64,000 nt of DNA from Lachnospiraceae bacterium AC2031 (GCA_000687975.1 JIAB01000001.1:1960001-2024000); one strand, 5' to 3'. Shown: positions 1 through 10,873, numbered from the stretch's first letter. Translations and numbers: made by a program. The notes: a model not told the origin generated them from the sequence alone.

Positions 1-2098
<2,098 letters not shown>

Positions 2099-2194
2099 CT
2101 AGAATTTAGGGAAGATACGTTTCTTGATAAAAAATGTATTGACTGTATGAAGTTTTGAAGGTACAATGTACCTTGCACTCGACATTACGAGTTT

Positions 2195-2268
2195 GGCCCA
2201 GTGGCTCAGTTGGTTAGAGCGCCGCCCTGTCACGGCGGAGGTCACGGGTTCGAGTCCCGTTTGGGTCG
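2195..2268 (+). tRNA. tRNA-Asp (anticodon GTC)
   Basis: Cloverleaf of 74 nt: a 7-bp acceptor stem (GGCCCAG against TTGGGTC, with G-T wobbles), anticodon loop CTGTCAC and T-loop TTCGAGT. It follows the 23S gene by about 95 nt with no 5S gene between. First of six tightly packed tRNAs. CCA is not encoded. Confidence 0.97.
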
Positions 2269-2283
2269 ATAATTGAATAATTT

Positions 2284-2356
2284 GGGGTCTTAGCTCAGCT
2301 GGGAGAGCATCTGCCTTACAAGCAGAGGGTCACAGGTTCGAGCCCTGTAGGCCCCA
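2284..2356 (+). tRNA. tRNA-Val (anticodon TAC)
   Basis: Acceptor GGGGTCT pairs with AGGCCCC; anticodon stem TCTGC/GCAGA holds loop CTTACAA, so the anticodon is TAC. The T-arm is intact. Second tRNA of the cluster. Confidence 0.97.
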
Positions 2357-2365
2357 TAAGAATAT

Positions 2366-2438
2366 GCCGATATGGCTCAATTGGCAGAGCAGCTGATTTG
2401 TAATCAGCAGGTTTTCGGTTCGAGTCCGAATATCGGCT
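2366..2438 (+). tRNA. tRNA-Thr (anticodon TGT)
   Basis: Acceptor GCCGATA/TATCGGC is perfectly paired; anticodon stem GCTGA/TCAGC with loop TTTGTAA gives anticodon TGT. Third tRNA of the cluster. Confidence 0.97.
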
Positions 2439-2448
2439 TTTCTTTTAT

Positions 2449-2530
2449 GGAAGGTTTCCCGAGTGGCCAAAGGGGGCAGACTGTAAATCTGTTAGCGACG
2501 CTTTCGGTGGTTCGAATCCACCACCTTCCA
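2449..2530 (+). tRNA. tRNA-Tyr (anticodon GTA)
   Basis: An 82-nt tRNA with the long variable arm of the Tyr class. Acceptor GGAAGGT pairs with ACCTTCC; anticodon loop CTGTAAA gives GTA. Confidence 0.96.
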
Positions 2531-2545
2531 TTTTTAATTTAATAA

Positions 2546-2619
2546 CGCGGGGTGGAGCAGTCTGGAAGCTCGTCGGGCTCATAACCCGAAGGTCATAGGT
2601 TCAAATCCTATCCCCGCTA
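2546..2619 (+). tRNA. Initiator tRNA-fMet (anticodon CAT)
   Basis: The anticodon stem TCGGG/CCCGA carries three consecutive G:C pairs next to loop CTCATAA, and the first acceptor pair is a mismatch (C1 against T72). Both are marks of the initiator tRNA rather than elongator Met. Confidence 0.95.
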
Positions 2620-2654
2620 CACGCTTTATTAAATTACAACTTATAATGACATTT

Positions 2655-2727
<73 letters not shown>

Positions 2728-2757
2728 CTTTTTTATTTCTTAGATATTTTTTTCGGT

Positions 2758-2789
2758 AGCTATAACATTTCACTGTTATAGCTTTTTTT
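2758..2789 (+). terminator. Rho-independent terminator of the rRNA-tRNA operon
   Basis: Perfect 10-bp stem AGCTATAACA/TGTTATAGCT around a 6-nt loop, followed directly by a run of seven T. It lies just after tRNA-Phe and should end the rrn-tRNA transcript. Confidence 0.9.
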
Positions 2790-2828
2790 ATACAGCAATA
2801 TGACGTATTTGTTTGGGCAATGTGCACA

Positions 2829-2855
2829 TTGAATTAAACTCATGCTTGTGATAAT
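2829..2855 (+). promoter_or_regulatory. Candidate sigma-A promoter of the surface protein gene
   Basis: TTGAAT as -35 and GATAAT as -10 with a short 15-bp spacer, helped by a TG extended -10 (TGTGATAAT). It is the best match in the 110 bp between the rrn terminator and the start codon at 2897. Confidence 0.4.
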
Positions 2856-2896
2856 GTGAGAGAGTTAGTGTTTATAAACGAAAAGGGGAGAGAGTT

Positions 2897-5371
2897 ATGA
2901 AAGGTAAGCAAAGAAAGTTTTTATCTATTGTACTAGCTGTCGCAATGATTGTGGCGGTAATTTTTTCGTCTTTTGCTTCTTTTGAAGTAAAAGCAGCAGA
3001 TCCGGGTGATCCTTATACTATTATAGGATATGATTCAAATGGTATCGTAAAAGATAAGGATGGTAATACGGTTTCAGGACATGCTTATTGTCTTGATGCT
3101 AAGTCTGAGACTCCAAATGCTTCGTATACATATTATAGATACAAATTATCAGATGATATTTCATATACGAAGAAATATGATCTAAGAACTAAAAACTTCA
3201 ATGATGATGTTAAAAAGAGACTTTTAAAGCTTTTAGTAGCAAAGAGTGATATCACTTATTATCTTGGAAATATAAGTTGGGATTCTGAGTATGAGTGGTA
3301 TAAGCAGTACACTGATTACGATAATCAAGATGAGACCGGTAAAAAAAATATCAGTGATTCTTTTGAAACAAATTGGAAAAAACTATTCAATAACACAGAC
3401 GGAAAGACTATTCAAAGATTAGTATGGCTTTGTTCACATCAAGATTCTGAATGGCCGGATTTTGTCAATGATACTGTGGATGATATTCGTAATGGTATAC
3501 ATGCTGACAACTATTATTATACTGAAAAGAATACATTTTACTATAATGAAGCTGATGACTGGAATGATCCACATTCTTTATGGAATGTTTTCTATGTAAC
3601 AGCTATTCAGTATATCGATAGTCTTCCTGATTACAGAACACAGGGCTGGGATGCATATATTTATATGACATCTGATCCTGAAGCTCAGAACATGCTGGGA
3701 ACAGCATTTCAGGATACAACAGATGTAAATATTTCAAAGGTTGATATTACTAGCAAGCAGGAGCTTGATGGTGCACACCTTCAGGTTATTGATTCTGCTG
3801 GAACTATAGTTGATGAATGGGACAGCCAGGCAGGTGTGGTTCATACAGTAAAAGATCTTGTTAGAACTACTTACACTCTTCGTGAGACAGTTGCTCCTAC
3901 TGGTTATGCTATCACTTCTGATATTACATTTACTATTGATCTTAAGGGTAATGTTACATCAACAGCGCCTATTAATGATCAGGGAACAATTCTTGTTGAG
4001 GATTCCCTCATTACAGTTGATGTTACTAAAGAAGATGAAAGTGGAGCAGGACTTAGCGGTGCAAGCTTCGAAGTGTATGATGATGCAGGCAAGAAGGTTG
4101 ACGGCTGGGATTCTGACACACAGGCTCACAGAATTAATGGTCTTACTGCCGGAACTAATTATGTACTGAAGGAGACTGCTTCGCCATTTGGTTATTCGAT
4201 AGACGAGGCGAGCATATCATTTAGCGTTGATCAGTACGGCGTTGTTTCCCTTGCCAAGGATTATAAGGGCGTTGCAGTCAGCAGCGATAAGAAGGGAATT
4301 GTTGTTACAAACAGACAGAATGCTGTATATATCAGCAAGCGTCAGGTCGGTGGATCTGGTGAGCTTGCAGGTGCGACTCTGCAGGTGATCGCAAAGAGTG
4401 ACCTGAATTCTGATGGAAAGATAAAGGCAGGCACTACTCCAGTTGATGAGTGGGTTAGTGGAACTTCTGAGCACAAGGTTGTAAATATTGAGACTGGAAC
4501 AGACTATGTGCTTCGCGAGACAGTTGCTCCTGCGGGCTTCGGAAGAATTTCCAGCGATATAACATTTAGCGTTGATAAGGACGGAAATGTAACTACAAGT
4601 GATGCTAAGGTCGAAAATGGTATCATTTTAGTCGAAGACAGCATTAATACTGTAACTATCTCTAAGCAGGATGCTACTAATAAGGAAGAACTTGAGGGTG
4701 CTACTCTTACTCTGACTGGTAAAGCTGATTGGGAGAATATGGTTCTGCCAAGATTTGCAGCTGATGATGAGCATAATATAGAAAAGATTACTTCTGAATC
4801 AGGCGAAGTTACAGGAATCAAATGGACTTCTACAAAGAATAAGCTTTCTATAGAAGGATTAAACTTAGATACAGCGTATACTCTTCATGAGGAAGGTGCT
4901 CCAGCTGGATATGATTACGCTGAGGATATTACATTTAGACTTGAAGCAGGACCAAATGGAACTGTTATCATGGTATATGATTCTGAAAGTGGTCAGTACA
5001 AAGAAAAGTCTGGTGTTGTTATGCTGGATGAAGTAAAGACTAAGGATACAACAACAGGAACAGCGCAGACTATACCTAATAAAGAGAATACTACTGAACA
5101 GAAGACAGAACAGCCTACTACAGAGCAGCCAACTACAGAGGTAAAGCAGCCAACTACTGAAGTAAAGCAGCCAACCACTGAGGCAAAGCAGCCAACTACT
5201 GAAGTTAAAGAGCCAACTCCTCAGACAAATCCTGGCCCAGGAACAGGAGTAAGAACTGGTGATTCAGTAATGGTAATACCATATATTGTTATTATGATAG
5301 CTTCTTTATCTATGGTAGTAACTATATTTGCTATAAAGAAGAAGGAAACGAAAAAAGAAGATGTTGAATAA
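2897..5371 (+). CDS. Wall-anchored surface protein with thioester-like and SpaA/Cna-B domains
   Basis: Predicted cell-surface adhesin of 824 residues. A signal peptide (about 1-34) is followed by a region with YCLDAK at Cys65 that resembles thioester (TED) adhesin domains. Then come about four SpaA-type prealbumin-like repeats, each starting ISK or VTK and closing with RETVAP, KETASP or HEEGAP. These are the usual Lys and Glu of intramolecular isopeptide bonds. A stalk of TTE(V/A)KQP repeats (about 730-775) leads to VRTGD, a membrane helix and a lysine-rich tail, an arrangement like a sortase signal although no canonical LPXTG is present. RBS GGGGAG precedes the ATG. It is a single gene between the tRNA terminator and the rpsF promoter. 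The domain calls follow the motif pattern; the thioester bond is inferred. Confidence 0.8.
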   Translation: MKGKQRKFLSIVLAVAMIVAVIFSSFASFEVKAADPGDPYTIIGYDSNGIVKDKDGNTVSGHAYCLDAKSETPNASYTYYRYKLSDDISYTKKYDLRTKNFNDDVKKRLLKLLVAKSDITYYLGNISWDSEYEWYKQYTDYDNQDETGKKNISDSFETNWKKLFNNTDGKTIQRLVWLCSHQDSEWPDFVNDTVDDIRNGIHADNYYYTEKNTFYYNEADDWNDPHSLWNVFYVTAIQYIDSLPDYRTQGWDAYIYMTSDPEAQNMLGTAFQDTTDVNISKVDITSKQELDGAHLQVIDSAGTIVDEWDSQAGVVHTVKDLVRTTYTLRETVAPTGYAITSDITFTIDLKGNVTSTAPINDQGTILVEDSLITVDVTKEDESGAGLSGASFEVYDDAGKKVDGWDSDTQAHRINGLTAGTNYVLKETASPFGYSIDEASISFSVDQYGVVSLAKDYKGVAVSSDKKGIVVTNRQNAVYISKRQVGGSGELAGATLQVIAKSDLNSDGKIKAGTTPVDEWVSGTSEHKVVNIETGTDYVLRETVAPAGFGRISSDITFSVDKDGNVTTSDAKVENGIILVEDSINTVTISKQDATNKEELEGATLTLTGKADWENMVLPRFAADDEHNIEKITSESGEVTGIKWTSTKNKLSIEGLNLDTAYTLHEEGAPAGYDYAEDITFRLEAGPNGTVIMVYDSESGQYKEKSGVVMLDEVKTKDTTTGTAQTIPNKENTTEQKTEQPTTEQPTTEVKQPTTEVKQPTTEAKQPTTEVKEPTPQTNPGPGTGVRTGDSVMVIPYIVIMIASLSMVVTIFAIKKKETKKEDVE

Positions 5372-5406
5372 TAGCTATTTAATTAGTTATTTATTTAATA
5401 AATTGC

Positions 5407-5434
5407 TTGCATTTAGGGTTTTCATGTGTTATCT
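5407..5434 (+). promoter_or_regulatory. Candidate promoter of rpsF-ssb-rpsR
   Basis: TTGCAT, a 16-bp spacer and TTATCT, located 92 bp upstream of rpsF. This leaves room for a 5' leader that contains the hairpin at 5461-5497. Confidence 0.4.
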
Positions 5435-5456
5435 TAGAACTCTGTGATGTAAGAAT

Positions 5457-5499
5457 CCTTGTTTCCATCTGCACTTAAGACTGACATGGGTGGAAACCG
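5457..5499 (+). promoter_or_regulatory. Possible S6 autoregulatory leader hairpin
   Basis: GTTTCCA at 5461 pairs with TGGAAAC at 5491 (7 bp), and a CCGG directly follows the stem. Bacterial rpsF leaders often bind the S6:S18 dimer through a CCG box beside such a helix, so this may be an autoregulatory site. The match to that motif was judged by eye only. Confidence 0.35.
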
Positions 5500-5525
5500 G
5501 AAAAGACCATAAGGAGGTGCAAAAT

Positions 5526-5813
5526 ATGAACAAGTATGAGATCGCGTTAGTACTTAGCTCAAAGGTTGATGATGACGTTAGAACTGCTACACTTGAAAGA
5601 GTAAAGAATCGTGTAACAAAGTCTGGCAGCACAATCAGCGATATCGATGAGAAGGGTAAGCAGAGACTCGCATACGAGATTCAGGACATGCTTGAGGGTT
5701 ATTACTACTTCATCCATTTTGAAGGCCCAGAAGATGCTCCTGCATTCATCGAGAGACATCTGCGTATCTACGATAACGTCCTCAGATTCCTCATAGTTAA
5801 GCAGGACGCTTAG
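5526..5813 (+). CDS. rpsF: 30S ribosomal protein S6
   Basis: The 95-residue protein begins MNKYEIALVLSSKVDDDVR and holds the S6 core, including the LAYEIQDMLEGYY and FIERHLRIYDNVLRFLIVK strands typical of the family. A strong AAGGAGG at 5512 sets the ATG at 5526; the longer upstream frame has no RBS. S6 binds the central domain of 16S rRNA together with S18. It is followed within 20 bp by ssb and then rpsR, the standard rpsF-ssb-rpsR operon of Firmicutes. Confidence 0.97.
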   Translation: MNKYEIALVLSSKVDDDVRTATLERVKNRVTKSGSTISDIDEKGKQRLAYEIQDMLEGYYYFIHFEGPEDAPAFIERHLRIYDNVLRFLIVKQDA

Positions 5814-5833
5814 TTAGAATCAGGAGGGTTAAC

Positions 5834-6292
5834 ATGAATAAGGTTATACTTATGGGACGTCTCACAAGAGATCCCGATGTTAGATATTCAAATGGACAGG
5901 GTGGAGATCAGCTCTGTATAGCAAGATATACACTTGCTGTTGATAGAAGATTTCAGAGAAACGGTGGGGATGATCAGCAGAATGCCGACTTTATCTCATG
6001 CGTAGCATTTGGTAGAAGCGGTGAGTTCGCTGAGAAGTACCTGCATCAGGGCACAAAGGTTGTTGTGTCTGGACGCATTCAGACAGGTTCCTACACAAAC
6101 AAGGAAGGCCAGAAGGTCTATACTACAGAGGTTGTTGTAGAGGATCAGGAATTTGCTGAGAGTAAGAGGGCAGCCGACGAATCACAGGGAGGCTATCAGC
6201 CACAGTCAGCTCCAGCAACTAGCGATGCTAGCGCTGAAGGCTTCATGAACATACCAGACGGAACAAAGGATGATCTCCCATTTAAGAAATAG
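5834..6292 (+). CDS. ssb: Single-stranded DNA-binding protein
   Basis: The N-terminal OB fold (about residues 1-107) starts MNKVILMGRLTRDPDVRY and contains the family block ADFISCVAFGRSGEFAEKYL. It is followed by a Gln/Ser/Ala-rich linker and the acidic tip DDLPF, which recruits replication and repair partners in this family. It ends with two extra lysines after the Phe, unusual because the Phe is normally terminal or nearly so. RBS AGGAGGG. Its position between rpsF and rpsR is canonical. Confidence 0.97.
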   Translation: MNKVILMGRLTRDPDVRYSNGQGGDQLCIARYTLAVDRRFQRNGGDDQQNADFISCVAFGRSGEFAEKYLHQGTKVVVSGRIQTGSYTNKEGQKVYTTEVVVEDQEFAESKRAADESQGGYQPQSAPATSDASAEGFMNIPDGTKDDLPFKK

Positions 6293-6311
6293 TTAATTGG
6301 AGGTAATTGTA

Positions 6312-6575
6312 ATGCCATACGGTAATAAAGATGGCGGAGCAGCGCCAATGAGAAGAAGACCTATGCATAGAAGAAGAAAGGTCTGCGTATTCTGCTCAGA
6401 TGAGAATCAGAAGATTGATTACAAAGATGCTAATCTGCTTAGAAAGTACATCTCCGAGAGAGGAAAGATCCTTCCTCGTCGTATTACTGGTACATGTGCT
6501 AAGCATCAGAGAGAGCTTACAACAGCTATCAAGAGAGCTAGACAGGTAGCACTTATTCCATACGTAATCGAGTAA
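6312..6575 (+). CDS. rpsR: 30S ribosomal protein S18
   Basis: 87 residues with a basic N-terminus ([16 protein letters not shown]) and the S18 core [20 protein letters not shown] and [19 protein letters not shown]. The two early cysteines recall the zinc-binding form of S18. The start is ATG 6312 behind GGAGG at 6299; an in-frame TTG at 6297 overlaps that RBS and is unlikely. Last gene of the operon, followed by the palindrome at 6601 that should act as its terminator. Confidence 0.96.
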   Translation: MPYGNKDGGAAPMRRRPMHRRRKVCVFCSDENQKIDYKDANLLRKYISERGKILPRRITGTCAKHQRELTTAIKRARQVALIPYVIE

Positions 6576-6600
6576 TCACTGATTAATATGTGAATTTCTA

Positions 6601-6642
6601 AATGAGTCGATTTGGCTTTGAGCCGAATTGACTCATTTTTTT
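6601..6642 (+). terminator. TGAGTCA/TGACTCA palindromic repeat acting as rpsR terminator (core A)
   Basis: AATGAGTC at the left and GACTCATT at the right enclose the core GGCTTTGAGCC. The whole 38-nt sequence folds into one long hairpin followed by seven T, so here it doubles as an intrinsic terminator. It is the first (leftmost) member of the repeat family found through 47.4 kb. Confidence 0.85.
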
Positions 6643-6746
6643 GATTAAATCTGGAAAATAAATAGATATTATGTAAATTTAGAAACATTTTTGATGCAAG
6701 TTTACTTTATAGTGTGGTGTATAGGAAAAGTAAAAGGGGTATTTTA

Positions 6747-8210
6747 ATGAGTAGATTTAAAAGACTTGCTGTGATGACCGCATTTGGAACGGTTGCTCTA
6801 GGCATGGGTTTGAATACTATCCCAGCTCAGGCGGCAGAACTTAACGGTATTACAAATACTCAGTTGGTTGTGGCTGCAACGAATGCGACTACAACGGATG
6901 CAGATCAAACTGAAGAAAATGGCGAAAAGAAAGAGCTGAGTGGCTGGGTTTATAATCAGGCTTACGAAGGATATGCTTACTATAAGGACAATTCTCCAGT
7001 CAGAGGCTGGAACACTATAGAGGGTAGAAAGTATTTCTTCGATACTAACGGTATCCTGATGGAAGGCTTCCAGACAATTGGTTCAACACTTTATTATCTT
7101 GGTGATTTCGATGCTGAGGCAGAAGAACAGACTGACGAGACTGGATTTGTGTATGTAAATTCTAAGTATTATTACGTGGATGAGGACCTGAAGGTGGCAG
7201 TTGGTCGCGTGAATGTTGAAGGTGGCGATTACATTTTTGACGAAGACGGTGCTATGCTTACTGGATGGCAGCAGATCGAAGATAAATGGTATCACCTGGG
7301 GAAAACTCCTGAAGATAAGGGCGTGAACAAGAACTGCTACGTGGATGGATATTATCTGCGCACAGATGGTTCAAGAGATGAAACAATCACAGGCGACTGG
7401 TACAAGGGCGACTGGGGTTGGTGGTTCGAGAACAGCAACGGCTGGTATCCTACAGACCAGTGGCTGAGCGTAGATGGAACCTGGTATTATTTCGGCGAAG
7501 ATGGATATATGATCAGATCCTCCTGGAAAGAAATTAATGGGCTTTATTACTATTTCAACTTCGACGGAAGTCTTCAGGAAAAGGCAGTGACACCAAGCGG
7601 TGAGCCAACTGGACAGTGGATTGATGGCTACTATGTTGATCATAATGGTGTCTGGACTGGCGACAGTGCATATTGGGAGTGGGATGGCTACGGCTACAAG
7701 CTCTGGTCATCAGATGATTCCTGGCATGCAACTAATACTACAGAAATCATTGATAATGAGTATATAAGATTTGATAGTCAGGGATATGCATACCAGGGCG
7801 GAGCTAGAATGATAAATGTTCCTCCAATGGGCGGTGCCCCTTCAGAATCTAAGAACAAGGTTATTCAGTATGCAGCTGCTTCACTGGGCTTCCCATATGT
7901 TTATGGCGGAAGCACCATGGCAGGTACTGATTGTTCAGGATTTGTGATGCTGTCATATCAGAGCGAGGGCTACAGTCTTCCTCACAACGCTGGCGCACAG
8001 TTTGCTACATTTGCAGCGAATGAGGTGTGGATGTCTGAGGTTCAGCCGGGAGACCTGCTGTTCTACTACAGCGGCGATGTTGAGAATGATTATGGCACAG
8101 GAATTGGCCATGTAGCTATGTATATCGGTAATGGTCAGACTCTTGAAGCAGGCGACACAACCTGCGGAAATCGATGGCTTGCAGACAAGGCTGCATACGT
8201 TACAAAGTAA
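6747..8210 (+). CDS. Secreted NlpC/P60 peptidoglycan hydrolase with wall-binding repeats
   Basis: 487 residues. The signal peptide ends near AQAA (about 30). A long array of choline-binding-type repeats (W-x-YF/YY-x-x-G units such as GWYPTDQWLSVDGTWYYF) spans about 50-350. A C-terminal NlpC/P60 domain follows: catalytic Cys396 in GTDCSGFV and His455 in GIGHVAMYIG, the papain-like pair that cuts peptide bonds in murein stems. The repeats should tether it to wall glycans. ATG 6747 is chosen because AAAAGGGG sits just upstream and the signal peptide begins there. It is monocistronic, with a terminator at 8238. Confidence 0.9.
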   Translation: MSRFKRLAVMTAFGTVALGMGLNTIPAQAAELNGITNTQLVVAATNATTTDADQTEENGEKKELSGWVYNQAYEGYAYYKDNSPVRGWNTIEGRKYFFDTNGILMEGFQTIGSTLYYLGDFDAEAEEQTDETGFVYVNSKYYYVDEDLKVAVGRVNVEGGDYIFDEDGAMLTGWQQIEDKWYHLGKTPEDKGVNKNCYVDGYYLRTDGSRDETITGDWYKGDWGWWFENSNGWYPTDQWLSVDGTWYYFGEDGYMIRSSWKEINGLYYYFNFDGSLQEKAVTPSGEPTGQWIDGYYVDHNGVWTGDSAYWEWDGYGYKLWSSDDSWHATNTTEIIDNEYIRFDSQGYAYQGGARMINVPPMGGAPSESKNKVIQYAAASLGFPYVYGGSTMAGTDCSGFVMLSYQSEGYSLPHNAGAQFATFAANEVWMSEVQPGDLLFYYSGDVENDYGTGIGHVAMYIGNGQTLEAGDTTCGNRWLADKAAYVTK

Positions 8211-8237
8211 TAGAATAGACGTTTAAGAAATACATTA

Positions 8238-8278
8238 TGGGGATGTTAGAGCGAAAGGTGCTTTGACATCCCCATTTT
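8238..8278 (+). terminator. Rho-independent terminator of the NlpC/P60 gene
   Basis: 9-bp stem TGGGGATGT/ACATCCCCA with a small inner AGC/GCT pairing in the loop, followed by TTTT. It lies 28 nt after the stop codon. Confidence 0.8.
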
Positions 8279-8302
8279 AACATATTGAAAGTATAAAAAA
8301 GG

Positions 8303-8331
8303 TTTATTTGTTTAGGCTTATGTGGTATTAT
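8303..8331 (+). promoter_or_regulatory. Candidate promoter of dapF
   Basis: TATTAT preceded by an extended TGG element at 8323-8325, with a weak TTTATT box 17 bp upstream. It leaves an 80-nt leader before the dapF start. Confidence 0.45.
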
Positions 8332-8419
8332 GTAAGTTGTGTTTTTGCGTCATGCTTCGATAGATAGAAGGGCGCTGAGATATCATTTGACTTGATTAAA
8401 AAAGAGGTTGGACAACAAG

Positions 8420-9466
8420 ATGAAATTCACGAAAATGCATGGCATTGGAAATGATTATGTATATGTAAATGCAATCGAGGAAACTGTTGAGAATCCGTCT
8501 GAACTGGCGATCCGCGTGAGCGACCGACATTTCGGAATAGGCTCGGATGGGCTTATTTTGATACGCGCCAGTGAAAAGGCGGATTTTATGATGGATATGT
8601 ACAACCTGGATGGTTCCCGCGGAAAGATGTGCGGAAATGGTATCAGATGTGTTGGTAAGTACGTGTACGACCACGGACTCACCGACAAGAAGATCATTAC
8701 CATCGAGACTCTTTCAGGCATCAAGACTCTGAACCTTTTTACGAAGAGAGTTGAGGATGTTGAGGGATACCAGGGCGTTTCAAATAACGGCAAGGTTGTG
8801 TATGCGGTTACCGTTAATATGGGTTCTCCGATCTTTGAACCTGACCAGGTGCCAGTTAAGCTGGCTGAGGGTTATTCGCCTTCAAGGCTTGGAAGCCTCA
8901 TCGATGTGAATCCTGTGAAGCATCCAGCACTGAATCCTGATCAGAAGGTTGTGACAAACATGGGAATGTCATTTGAAATGAGAGGCACTGGATCTAGATC
9001 AGTGGACAAGAGCCTGTTCTACTACGGAACCTGCCTGTCTATGGGAAATCCACACTGCGTTATCTTTATCAATGATGCGAGAGAGGATTCACTGGGACGT
9101 AGAGTCCTGGATCTGGACGTAAATGATGATGGATCTTCAGTTGGAATCGATGCGTTCGATGTGAAGGCTGCCGGAAGTCTGGTTGAGAAATCAAAGTATT
9201 TCCCTGAGCAGGTTAACACTGAGTTTGTTGAGGTTGTTGACAGAACCCACGTAAATATGCGTGTTTGGGAGCGCGGCTCCGGTGAGACCATGGCCTGCGG
9301 AACAGGCGCCTGCGCTACAGCGGTTGCATGTATGCTGAACGGTAAGGTTGACGATGAAGTGACAGTTACACTTCTGGGCGGAGACCTGAAGATCCGTTGG
9401 GACCGCGAGGAGAACAGCGTGTTCATGACTGGACCTGCCACAACTGTTTTCGAGGGTGAGATATAA
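8420..9466 (+). CDS. dapF: Diaminopimelate epimerase
   Basis: Converts LL- to meso-diaminopimelate for lysine and peptidoglycan. The family signature is complete: KMHGIGNDYVY at the N-terminus, first catalytic Cys in KMCGNGIRC, SMGNPHCVIF, and second catalytic Cys in ETMACGTGACATAVA. At 348 residues it is longer than the usual 270-330, with extra sequence before GNPHCV (about 150-200) and between GNPHCV and the second Cys. ATG 8420 starts the conserved N-terminus; the upstream TTG at 8408 is too close to the GAGG. It is followed by dapL, which produces its substrate. Confidence 0.95.
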   Translation: MKFTKMHGIGNDYVYVNAIEETVENPSELAIRVSDRHFGIGSDGLILIRASEKADFMMDMYNLDGSRGKMCGNGIRCVGKYVYDHGLTDKKIITIETLSGIKTLNLFTKRVEDVEGYQGVSNNGKVVYAVTVNMGSPIFEPDQVPVKLAEGYSPSRLGSLIDVNPVKHPALNPDQKVVTNMGMSFEMRGTGSRSVDKSLFYYGTCLSMGNPHCVIFINDAREDSLGRRVLDLDVNDDGSSVGIDAFDVKAAGSLVEKSKYFPEQVNTEFVEVVDRTHVNMRVWERGSGETMACGTGACATAVACMLNGKVDDEVTVTLLGGDLKIRWDREENSVFMTGPATTVFEGEI

Positions 9467-9566
9467 CATCTTTGAAGGAGAGATTTAATCTCATAAAAGT
9501 TAGAATAAAGTGATGGAAGACATCATAAAAATAAATGATTTTTAAAGCAGTACAGAGGTAAAAATT

Positions 9567-10817
9567 ATGATTAAGGTTAATGAAGATTATTTAAAGCTGC
9601 CGGGAAGTTATCTATTCTCGACTATCGCAAGGAAGGTTGCTGCATTTGCTGATGCAAATCCAGATAAGAAGATCATTCGTCTTGGTATCGGCGACGTTAC
9701 TCAGCCACTTTGCCCAACTGTTATCAAGGCACTTCACAGTGCAGTTGATGAGATGGCAAGCGCTGACACATTTAAGGGATATGCTCCAGATCTTGGATAT
9801 GAGTTTCTTAGAAAGACTATCGTTGAGAAGGCATTTGCCCCTTTAGGAGCTGAGGTTTATGCAGATGAAGTTTTCGTCAGCGACGGTGCAAAGTCTGACT
9901 CAGGAAACATTCAGGAGATTTTTGCTCGCGACGTTAAGATCGCAGTTTGCGACCCTGTATATCCTGTGTATGTTGATACAAATGTTATGGCAGGAAGAAC
10001 TGGTTCTTACGATGCTGCTACAGGACTTTGGAGCGATGTTTGCTACATGCCATGTACTGCTGAGAACGGCTACGCACCTGAGATTCCAGGCGAGGACGGA
10101 GTTCTCTGTGCAAGTGGCGAGAAGGTAGTGCCAGATGTTATCTACCTTTGCTTCCCTAACAACCCAACTGGTGCAACAATCACTAAGCCTGAACTTCAGA
10201 AATGGGTTGACTACGCAAATAAAGTAAATGCAGTTATCATTTACGATGCTGCTTACGAAGCATATATTTCTGAGGCTGATGTGCCTCACAGTATCTACGA
10301 GTGCGAGGGCGCAAGAACGTGTGCTATCGAGATCCGTTCATTCTCAAAGAATGCTGGATTCACAGGAACTCGTCTTGGATACACAATCATTCCTAAGGAT
10401 ATTAAGGACGCTGAGGGCAACACTCTTCACAGCCTTTGGGCTAGACGTCACGGAACAAAGTTCAACGGCGCACCTTACATTATCCAGAAGGCTGGCGAGG
10501 CTGTATTCTCTGAAGAAGGACAGCGCGAGACTAACGAGCAGATCGCATACTACATGAAGAATGCGAAGTATATATTAGAGGGACTTAAGGCTGCTGGATA
10601 CACAGTTAGCGGTGGTGTGAATGCTCCATACATCTGGCTGAAGACACCAGACAACATGACAAGCTGGGAGTTCTTCGACTTCCTGCTTGAGAAGGCTAAC
10701 GTTGTTGGTACACCAGGTAGCGGATTCGGACCAAGCGGAGAAGGCCATTTCCGTCTGACTGCATTTGGTAGCTACGAGAACACAGTTGAGGCTATTGATA
10801 GAATTAAGAAACTTTAG
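9567..10817 (+). CDS. dapL: LL-diaminopimelate aminotransferase
   Basis: A 416-residue PLP enzyme of fold type I that makes LL-diaminopimelate directly from tetrahydrodipicolinate. Diagnostic N-terminus LPGSYLFSTIARKV, IRLGIGDVTQPL, substrate-site CFPNNPTGA, and PLP lysine in SFSKNAGFTGTRLGY (Lys261). The C-terminal EGHFRLTAFG carries the carboxylate-binding Arg. It lies 100 bp after dapF, so the two probably share a transcript. The stop codon is followed at once by a palindromic repeat. Confidence 0.96.
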   Translation: MIKVNEDYLKLPGSYLFSTIARKVAAFADANPDKKIIRLGIGDVTQPLCPTVIKALHSAVDEMASADTFKGYAPDLGYEFLRKTIVEKAFAPLGAEVYADEVFVSDGAKSDSGNIQEIFARDVKIAVCDPVYPVYVDTNVMAGRTGSYDAATGLWSDVCYMPCTAENGYAPEIPGEDGVLCASGEKVVPDVIYLCFPNNPTGATITKPELQKWVDYANKVNAVIIYDAAYEAYISEADVPHSIYECEGARTCAIEIRSFSKNAGFTGTRLGYTIIPKDIKDAEGNTLHSLWARRHGTKFNGAPYIIQKAGEAVFSEEGQRETNEQIAYYMKNAKYILEGLKAAGYTVSGGVNAPYIWLKTPDNMTSWEFFDFLLEKANVVGTPGSGFGPSGEGHFRLTAFGSYENTVEAIDRIKKL

Positions 10818-10819
10818 GG

Positions 10820-10856
10820 ATAAGTCAAAGGGCGAGAGAGCCAAAGTGACTCATTA
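10820..10856 (+). repeat. TGAGTCA/TGACTCA palindromic repeat, degenerate core
   Basis: TAAGTCA on the left and TGACTCATT on the right, with core GGGCGAGAGAGCC. It sits 3 nt after the dapL stop. The left arm has one mismatch to the family. Confidence 0.75.
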
Positions 10857-10873
10857 TTACAGGGAGGATAGAT

